From Nitrososphaeria archaeon (GTDB lineage Archaea > Thermoproteota > Nitrososphaeria > Geothermarchaeales > JDFR-13), in the NCBI GenBank assembly GCA_027000765.1, contig JALTNJ010000149.1, forward strand, positions 1 through 10,658: 10,658 nt of DNA. The letters run 5' to 3'. Shown piece after piece: positions 6,258 through 10,658 of the stretch. The stretch's first letter is position 1. Every line of letters begins with the position of its first letter. The position numbers and the translations under genes are program-made. Under the pieces are notes generated by a model. It was not told where the DNA came from and ran no database searches. It saw nothing but the letters and a program-made list of their open reading frames with translations.

Positions 6258-6642
6258 AAGGAGGTTGGGAGAGATATCGAATACTCTCCATAGAATTGAA
6301 GGAGAGTTGGCTAAATCAAATAGACCTGCTACTCAATTGGAGGGTGCGATGGTTAGGACCTTGAGGAGACTAATTGAACTCTATTATATGATGATCGACT
6401 ATATGGATAGGAGTCAGAAGCTATATAACCTTGCTGGTGGAGACGATATCAAGGTATGGATTATAAGAACACTGTATAAACATGGTGAGATGAACGTGTT
6501 TAACCTGACAAAAGCCATTAAAGAATCCAGGGGGAAGGCTAGTAGGAGGATAGTGGCTAAAAAACTAATGGAGCTGGAGAAAGAAGGGATAGTGAGTATG
6601 GTTAAGCGTGGAAGAGAGAAGGTCTATTTCCTCAACCTATAA
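6235..6642 (+). CDS. Coiled-coil winged-helix DNA-binding protein (operon gene 3)
   Basis: 135 residues. The N-terminal third (2-28, EEISEIKRRLGEISNTLHRIEGELAK) has the heptad character of a coiled coil, and a second helical stretch (35-65) is rich in Arg, Leu, Tyr and Met. Residues 70-135 look like a winged helix-turn-helix of the MarR/ArsR kind: IKVWIIRTLYKHGEMNVFNLTKAI forms the first helices, SRGKASRRIVAKKLMELEKEGIV is the basic recognition region, and SMVKRGREKVYFLNL is the wing. It is probably a dimeric DNA-binding protein, perhaps the operon's own regulator acting at the dyad at 5536-5576. Membrane association through the second gene is also possible. GGAGGT lies nine bases upstream of the ATG. 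It overlaps the second gene by 23 bases and ends 6 bp from the stop of the convergent dehydrogenase gene. The exact family is not recognised. Confidence 0.75.
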   Translation: MEEISEIKRRLGEISNTLHRIEGELAKSNRPATQLEGAMVRTLRRLIELYYMMIDYMDRSQKLYNLAGGDDIKVWIIRTLYKHGEMNVFNLTKAIKESRGKASRRIVAKKLMELEKEGIVSMVKRGREKVYFLNL

Positions 6643-6648
6643 ACTTAT

Positions 6649-7797
6649 CTATATCCTGGTTTCTATCGATGATATTTCTGTCACTGGAATTCCTCTCCTT
6701 GATAGTTCTTTAATCCATTTAATCGGCTCTGTAATCTTCTCTGGTGGCACTACTCCCTTTTCAGGGAAAAGGCCTTCTGCTAGGGTTTGAGCGCCTACAC
6801 TAGCTCCTACTCCCGTTGTATAGGCTGTGACACCGGCTTCCCACTCCTTATAATATCCAACGGGCCCAACGAAATATAGTAGCCTACTCTTGACACCATC
6901 TCTCCACCCTATTAATTCCACTCTCAAGGCACCTATTACATCTTCCGGCTCTCCCGGTCTAGTTAGGGATGCCAATAGTTTCTGTGGAGACACCATACAT
7001 TCCCCCACCGGGACTTCTTCCCTTGACGTGAGCCCTACATTACGTAGGAAATCCAAGATTGGAAAGACTGCCTCGTCCCACGTATCCTTATAGGTAACCG
7101 TCTTAACATTTGGAATCGTATGGGGTAGAGTCGCTAACTCACTATGTATTATAGCGAAGGTCTTTTGATATCCAATGGGATCTGGAAAGTAGGTTGTCTC
7201 AGGGAAACTAAGTGGAGGCGCCTCCACGTATCTTCCATTCAGATAGAGGACTGCAGGCATGGTGGCTTCATCCAAGACAGTTAAAACGCTGAAGCCGAAC
7301 ATAGACCCATCGGATGACTCTCCAGCACTCCCCCATCTAATATGTATCTCATCCACGGAATCCATCTTACTGGCTCCATATCCCACCAAAACATTAGATG
7401 TACCTGGGTCATCCCCTACACCGATAACCACAGTTATACCAGCCTTCTTAACCTCATCATTCATCTTAAGCTCTTCCCGAGTCATCCAGAAAAGACCGCC
7501 TAAATCAACCATATCCCTACCTGCTTTTATAGCGGCTTTAATGGCATGTAAATTATATTCATACCACGTTGCATTTACAACTATATCAGCCTTCTTCATC
7601 TGACTTGCTGTCAAATCTATATCTCTAATATCTCCTTTCTCGACTTCTAAACGTGGATCATCGATCTTCTCCGCAAACTCTTTAAGCTCATTATAATTAT
7701 AGTCAACTGCCAGGACGCCATCTACTCCTTTACTATTCAGAAGATCATGTATTATTACTCTCCCTACATTACCTACTCCAAGAACTAGATACTTCAT
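6649..7797 (-). CDS. Lysine 6-dehydrogenase/saccharopine dehydrogenase-like oxidoreductase
   Basis: 382 residues from the ATG at 7797-7795. The N-terminal Rossmann domain shows VLGVGNVG (5-12) and an acidic end to the second strand (VDYN, 31-34), favouring NAD(P) binding of the saccharopine-dehydrogenase type. Further family segments are VVNATWYEYN (73-82), VDLGG (97-101), GVGDDPGTSNVLVGYGAS (126-143) and a C-terminal VPPEKI. From memory, these resemble Geobacillus lysine 6-dehydrogenase (VVNALFYQFN, GVAPGMINILSGYGAS, PPEQI) in position and overall length. That enzyme turns L-lysine into 2-aminoadipate semialdehyde with release of ammonia; saccharopine dehydrogenase is the alternative. A GTG at 7806 would add three residues but sits inside the ribosome site GGTGG (7803-7807), five bases before the ATG. 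It lies 57 bp downstream of the AOR gene and is probably in the same transcript. It converges on the small operon. Confidence 0.8.
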   Translation of the reverse strand: MKYLVLGVGNVGRVIIHDLLNSKGVDGVLAVDYNYNELKEFAEKIDDPRLEVEKGDIRDIDLTASQMKKADIVVNATWYEYNLHAIKAAIKAGRDMVDLGGLFWMTREELKMNDEVKKAGITVVIGVGDDPGTSNVLVGYGASKMDSVDEIHIRWGSAGESSDGSMFGFSVLTVLDEATMPAVLYLNGRYVEAPPLSFPETTYFPDPIGYQKTFAIIHSELATLPHTIPNVKTVTYKDTWDEAVFPILDFLRNVGLTSREEVPVGECMVSPQKLLASLTRPGEPEDVIGALRVELIGWRDGVKSRLLYFVGPVGYYKEWEAGVTAYTTGVGASVGAQTLAEGLFPEKGVVPPEKITEPIKWIKELSRRGIPVTEISSIETRI

Positions 7798-7802
7798 TAA
7801 AA

Positions 7803-7807
7803 CCACC
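7803..7807 (-). promoter_or_regulatory. Ribosome site GGTGG that decides the dehydrogenase start
   Basis: GGTGG on the minus strand, five bases before the ATG at 7797. The in-frame GTG at 7806-7804 is part of this site and cannot both initiate and be the ribosome site, so the ATG is preferred. Confidence 0.6.
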
Positions 7808-7854
7808 TTATTATAGAAAGAAGATAGAGAGAATTGTGGAATAGAATGTGATTA

Positions 7855-9711
7855 TCAGTAGGATGCACCTGGTATACTTACTTTCTTGATGTCACGCCCA
7901 AGCCTTAGTTCCCTTAGCTTCTTCTTCCTTGGTACACCATCCTTATTCCATCCACGTAGCTTGTAATACTCATCCAGCATCTTCTGGAACTTCTCAGGAG
8001 ACACTGCAAATCCTTTATTTGGACCAGTCGGAATTGGTTCATGAGCGATTCTATATGGAATATAATCATCTTTCCTAGAGAAGCCCTCTCTTACATTGAA
8101 TAGCCTAGTCAAGTTATAGATCCTCTCGCCAACAGTCTCTAGATCCTTAGGCGTATACTCCATTCCAGTAACCAGCTTTAGATATTCAGCCATTTTCTCG
8201 TAGTTGATATCTAGGAAGTCGCAGAATACCATCGACCACTTAACCGCGTTAAAGTTCTGCATCCTAATGACCAGCTCAGCCTTACCCTCTGGAGTAAATG
8301 GATCCATGTCTCCAAATGCCTCCTCTGCAATTGGCCAAGCCCTCATATGGCATGCTCCTCTGTCGCTTGTTGCATAGGCCAGGGCCATTCCAATGCTACC
8401 ACGGGGGTCATACGCTGGATACTCAAGCCCCTTCGTCTCAATCGCGAACTTATATGCGTCTCCACCTAGCCATAGGGCGAACTCCCTTACCCCTTCGGCC
8501 AATACGTCTCCAATGCCTTCTCTTTTAGCGATCATCTTTGAAAGCTCCATCTGTGCATCTGCATTACCAAACTTTAGCTCTAGGCCACCAGTATCCTCCT
8601 TTGTTAAGAGACCCCTTTCATATGCCTCCATAGCATATCCAATCACATTTCCAAGGGATATCGTGTCCATACCAAGGTCGTCGACAAGACTATTCCAAGC
8701 AATAATCGCCTTGAAGTCGCCTAACCCCGTGTTTGAACCTCCTAATCCAATTGTCTCATACTCTGGGCCATCGAGTGTAATCTCACCCCACTTCTCATCT
8801 TTTATCTTAGTAATGTTTCTACATGCAATGGTACACCTATAGCAGGCTCCCTTGGACGTCCGATATTTCCTCAGGGTCTCTGCATCAATCTTATCAACGT
8901 CCTCAAAGACCCCCTGCTGGAAGTTCCTTGTAGGTAGAACACCAACATTATTACTAGCCCTGACTATTATAGGCGTCCCATCTGTCCTAGCCCACTCCTG
9001 CGAAGGCCCCATAACCACTTCCTTAATGAAATCCCTATTGAATTCCTTAAACCCATCTGGATCAGCTATCTCAAATTTGGGATTAGATGTATCCGCTGAG
9101 ACAACTATAGCCTTCAGCCTCTTACTGCCCATAACGGCTCCAGGCCCGCCTCTAGCATGGGCATGGTGATAGTCATTCATAACCGCGGCAAGCTTCACCA
9201 AGTTTTCACCAGCAGGCCCAATTGCAGCAACCTTCGCATCCTTATCCCCAACATCCTTTACAAGAGAATCTATAGTAGCGTATACACCAAAGCCCTTTAG
9301 ATGCTCAGCATCACGGATCTCTACAGACCCATCGTTGATGTAGATATAGCTTAGTTTAGGTGCTCTCCCAGTGATGATTATCCCGTCGTATCCAGCCATC
9401 TTCATCCAACAACCCCAGAACCCGCCGGAGTTGCTATCTAAGAAAGTCCCTGTCTTTGGAGACTTTGTGATGACAATGCTTCTAGCAGTAGCTGGAGCAC
9501 CTGTAGCTGTTAATGGACCAGTAAAGAACATCAAGAGATTAGTCGGTCCAAGAGGGTCGATATGTGGAGGGAGAAGATCGTATAGGAGCCTTGCTCCAAA
9601 GCCCTTACCGCCTATATACTGTTTAATAAGGCTTTTAGCCAGCCTGAGCTTCTTTATTTTACCTTTGGTTAAGTCCACATAGAGAAGTCTATTAGCATAT
9701 CCAGATACCAT
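7855..9711 (-). CDS. aor: Tungsten aldehyde:ferredoxin oxidoreductase
   Basis: 618 residues, the usual AOR-family length. These cytoplasmic enzymes oxidise aldehydes to carboxylic acids using a tungsten bis-pterin centre and one [4Fe-4S] cluster, passing electrons to ferredoxin. The N-terminal domain has YVDLTKGKI, YIGGKGFGARLLYDLLP (32-48) and TGPLTATGAPATAR (64-77), which contact the pterins. HARGGPGAVMGSKRLKAI (185-202) is a family hallmark. The cluster cysteines are C290, C293 and C297 (CYRCTIAC) plus C497 (FCDF). GPEYET (315-320) carries the active-site glutamate, H455 lies in TSDRGACHMR, and DDLGMD (344-349) is the first pterin-binding DxxG motif. The second motif, normally DSLGLC, reads WSMVFC here. 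The ATG is preceded by GGGGTG (9718-9723), six bases away. moaB and moaC lie upstream and a lysine dehydrogenase-like gene downstream, suggesting an amino-acid-derived aldehyde; the substrate is not proven. Confidence 0.93.
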   Translation of the reverse strand: MVSGYANRLLYVDLTKGKIKKLRLAKSLIKQYIGGKGFGARLLYDLLPPHIDPLGPTNLLMFFTGPLTATGAPATARSIVITKSPKTGTFLDSNSGGFWGCWMKMAGYDGIIITGRAPKLSYIYINDGSVEIRDAEHLKGFGVYATIDSLVKDVGDKDAKVAAIGPAGENLVKLAAVMNDYHHAHARGGPGAVMGSKRLKAIVVSADTSNPKFEIADPDGFKEFNRDFIKEVVMGPSQEWARTDGTPIIVRASNNVGVLPTRNFQQGVFEDVDKIDAETLRKYRTSKGACYRCTIACRNITKIKDEKWGEITLDGPEYETIGLGGSNTGLGDFKAIIAWNSLVDDLGMDTISLGNVIGYAMEAYERGLLTKEDTGGLELKFGNADAQMELSKMIAKREGIGDVLAEGVREFALWLGGDAYKFAIETKGLEYPAYDPRGSIGMALAYATSDRGACHMRAWPIAEEAFGDMDPFTPEGKAELVIRMQNFNAVKWSMVFCDFLDINYEKMAEYLKLVTGMEYTPKDLETVGERIYNLTRLFNVREGFSRKDDYIPYRIAHEPIPTGPNKGFAVSPEKFQKMLDEYYKLRGWNKDGVPRKKKLRELRLGRDIKKVSIPGASY

Positions 9712-9753
9712 TCAGAACACCCCTGTAAACATTAAAAAATAAATTGTTTTGAT

Positions 9754-9765
9754 GGATATATAACC
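9754..9765 (-). promoter_or_regulatory. TATA box candidate for AOR
   Basis: The minus strand reads GGTTATATATCC here, a strong archaeal TATA box. Transcription starting about 25 bases downstream would leave a leader of about 20 bases before the AOR ATG at 9711, which holds the GGGGTG ribosome site. AOR may therefore have its own promoter in addition to readthrough from moaB, which ends 27 bp upstream of this box. Confidence 0.5.
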
Positions 9766-9791
9766 TTAATCCCTAAAAATTGTATGCTTGT

Positions 9792-10316
9792 CTAAATTTT
9801 ACCGAAATTTCTTAACCATAATAAATGCTGATACTCCTTCATAATAATTTTGTTCATAGCCGTTTTGACTGCGTTCAAGGAGCCGGGTAGTAGGAAGATT
9901 AATGAGGATTTATAGAAGCCTGCTACAGCCCTCGTTGATACTGATCTAGCACCGATCTCTCCCTCACTATACAATGTAAATAATGCTGGGAAAGCCGTTA
10001 GCTCATCATCCAATAGAGATTTAACAGCCTTGTACGAGACATCACTAGGCGATACCCCGGAGCCGCCGATGATGAGGATCAGTTCACATCCACTGTATAT
10101 AGCTTTCTCTATAGTATTTATTATCTGCCAATGAGAGTCCCTAACCAAGTATCTATAGATCTCCTCGATACCCTCTTCCCTAAGTCGCTCCTCAGCCCAG
10201 TCTCCAGACTTATCCTCTATATTATCGCCTCTTAGCCTCGACTCGAACCTACTGCTACTAACGGTTATTATAGCAGTTGGAGGCTTATATGGGATCGAGG
10301 CATGTTCATGAGGCAT
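9792..10316 (-). CDS. moaB: MoaB/Mog-family molybdenum (tungsten) cofactor protein
   Basis: 174 residues. The MoaB/MogA fold adenylylates molybdopterin before metal insertion. In archaea MoaB probably does this for molybdenum and tungsten pterins. Family features are AIITVSSSR (15-23), DKSGDW (35-40, the D-x-SG motif), LILIIGGSGVSPSDVSYKA (79-97, normally GGTG-x-x-x-x-D) and a C-terminal IFLLPGSLNAVKTAM (140-154, LPGSP-x-AV). Two departures are visible: GGTG is GGSG, and the usual GFGE-x-[FM]R stretch is AFPALFTLY (108-116), so its glutamate is missing. Length and order are otherwise normal. The ATG is preceded by GGTGAT (10323-10328), six bases away and inside the end of moaC. Only 3 bp separate it from the moaC stop, so the two are cotranscribed. 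Its product would serve the AOR encoded downstream. Confidence 0.85.
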   Translation of the reverse strand: MPHEHASIPYKPPTAIITVSSSRFESRLRGDNIEDKSGDWAEERLREEGIEEIYRYLVRDSHWQIINTIEKAIYSGCELILIIGGSGVSPSDVSYKAVKSLLDDELTAFPALFTLYSEGEIGARSVSTRAVAGFYKSSLIFLLPGSLNAVKTAMNKIIMKEYQHLLWLRNFGKI

Positions 10317-10319
10317 ATT

Positions 10320-10646
10320 CTAATCACCTTTCATTTTATATACGACCCTTACATCCCTTATAACCGTAGTTGGATATGCGCCTGACTCATCCTTCTCATA
10401 TTTCTTAACCATATCCCATATAGTGAGTAATGCTAATACAACGCCCGTCAGAGCCTCCATCTCAACACCAGTACGTTCAAAGGCCTTGACCCTAACCCTA
10501 ACAAGGATATTATCGCTATTTAGCTCGTGCTCGAACCATACCCCGGTTATAGAGATTGGATGGCAATAGGCAAGTAAATGAGGAGTCTTTTTAACTCCCT
10601 CTAACGCAGCGATCTTTGCAGCCTCAAACACGTCGCCTTTCTCCAC
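10320..10646 (-). CDS. moaC: MoaC-like cyclic pyranopterin monophosphate synthase, lacking the usual N-terminus
   Basis: 108 residues from a GTG at 10646. MoaC converts the MoaA product to cyclic pyranopterin monophosphate, an early step of molybdopterin synthesis. The frame begins right at the conserved KGDV (3-6). It contains CHPISITGV (28-36), GVEMEAL (60-66) and TIWDMVKKYEKD (75-86), so the lysine, histidine, glutamate, aspartate and lysine known to matter in E. coli MoaC are all present. What is missing is the roughly 50-residue N-terminal segment that normally precedes KGDV. An in-frame TAG lies four codons before the GTG (10656-10658), at the window edge. A GGAGG site (10652-10656) overlapping it, five bases upstream, would allow initiation at GTG. 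The N-terminus may be encoded separately upstream, lost by frameshift, or truly absent. The window ends here, so these cannot be told apart. Confidence 0.75.
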   Translation of the reverse strand: MEKGDVFEAAKIAALEGVKKTPHLLAYCHPISITGVWFEHELNSDNILVRVRVKAFERTGVEMEALTGVVLALLTIWDMVKKYEKDESGAYPTTVIRDVRVVYKMKGD

Positions 10647-10651
10647 ATTCC

Positions 10652-10656
10652 CCTCC
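10652..10656 (-). promoter_or_regulatory. Ribosome site GGAGG before the moaC-like GTG start
   Basis: The minus strand reads TAGGAGGGGAATGTG. The GGAGG lies five bases before the GTG and overlaps a TAG stop that is in the moaC frame. This is the look of an operon junction where an upstream frame ends and a new one begins, and it is the main argument that the short MoaC form is translated. Confidence 0.45.
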
Positions 10657-10658
10657 TA

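Noticed and set aside
6608..6790. Plus-strand frame running from the winged-helix gene into the dehydrogenase region
   Set aside because: It overlaps two well-supported genes in other frames and has no ribosome site or domain.
8393..8842. 149-codon plus-strand open frame
   Set aside because: It lies wholly inside the AOR gene on the opposite strand. It has no recognisable domain or ribosome site, and other AOR shadow frames look the same.
1..10658. tRNA, rRNA, CRISPR array, insertion sequence or prophage
   Set aside because: No cloverleaf-like GC-rich segment, regularly spaced repeat, transposase frame or terminal inverted repeat was found on either strand. The gaps are short and A+T-rich.
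10644..10658. Pyrrolysine readthrough of the TAG before MoaC
   Set aside because: Nothing in the window suggests amber decoding, and pyrrolysine is essentially restricted to certain methylamine-using methanogens and a few other lineages. Split, frameshifted or short moaC are simpler explanations.

Overview
The window looks like chromosomal DNA of a hyperthermophilic archaeon, most likely of the Thermoprotei (Crenarchaeota/Thermoproteota). This rests on three things seen in the sequence. Coding regions favour AGA/AGG arginine and ATA isoleucine codons. Most genes have Shine-Dalgarno sites of the GGTGAT, GAGGTG or GGAGGT kind, which match an archaeal 16S 3' end. Gaps between genes hold archaeal-type TATA boxes. 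The gene content agrees: an archaeal-type inositol-1-phosphate synthase, a tungsten aldehyde:ferredoxin oxidoreductase (AOR) and a membrane pyrophosphatase. The genus is not identified.

Layout from left to right. (1) 1-287, minus: the first 95 residues of a membrane-bound ion-pumping pyrophosphatase, running off the left edge. (2) 455-1606, minus: myo-inositol-1-phosphate synthase, with a promoter region that has an 8-bp inverted repeat on either side of an AT-rich TATA-like segment. (3) 1808-3130 and 3190-3828, minus: a ClC-family anion channel or transporter preceded by a TrkA/RCK protein, probably cotranscribed. (4) 3959-5377, minus: a class III PLP aminotransferase resembling glutamate-1-semialdehyde aminomutase. 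(5) 5651-6642, plus: three small overlapping genes of unknown function (an acidic helical protein, a small membrane-anchored basic protein and a coiled-coil/winged-helix protein). This is the only plus-strand operon. (6) 6649-10646, minus, transcribed from right to left: moaC-like, moaB, AOR, then a lysine 6-dehydrogenase/saccharopine-dehydrogenase-like oxidoreductase. The last of these converges on the small-gene operon with 6 bp between stop codons.

How the genes may work together. moaC and moaB make the molybdopterin (here probably tungstopterin) cofactor that AOR needs, so those three form a cofactor-plus-enzyme unit. The dehydrogenase just downstream of AOR resembles an enzyme that produces an aldehyde from lysine, so AOR could oxidise that product; this is inference. 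The TrkA-ClC pair, inositol phosphate synthase and ion-pumping PPase fit a loose theme of ion balance, osmotic response and membrane lipid supply, but there is no proof that they are coregulated.

The best candidates for something undescribed are the three-gene plus-strand operon with the large dyad upstream of it, the TrkA-ClC pairing in which ClC has unusual residues at key positions, and the moaC reading frame. That frame starts exactly at the conserved KGDV motif, just after an in-frame TAG, so the usual first ~50 residues are missing. No tRNA, rRNA, CRISPR array or insertion sequence was seen.
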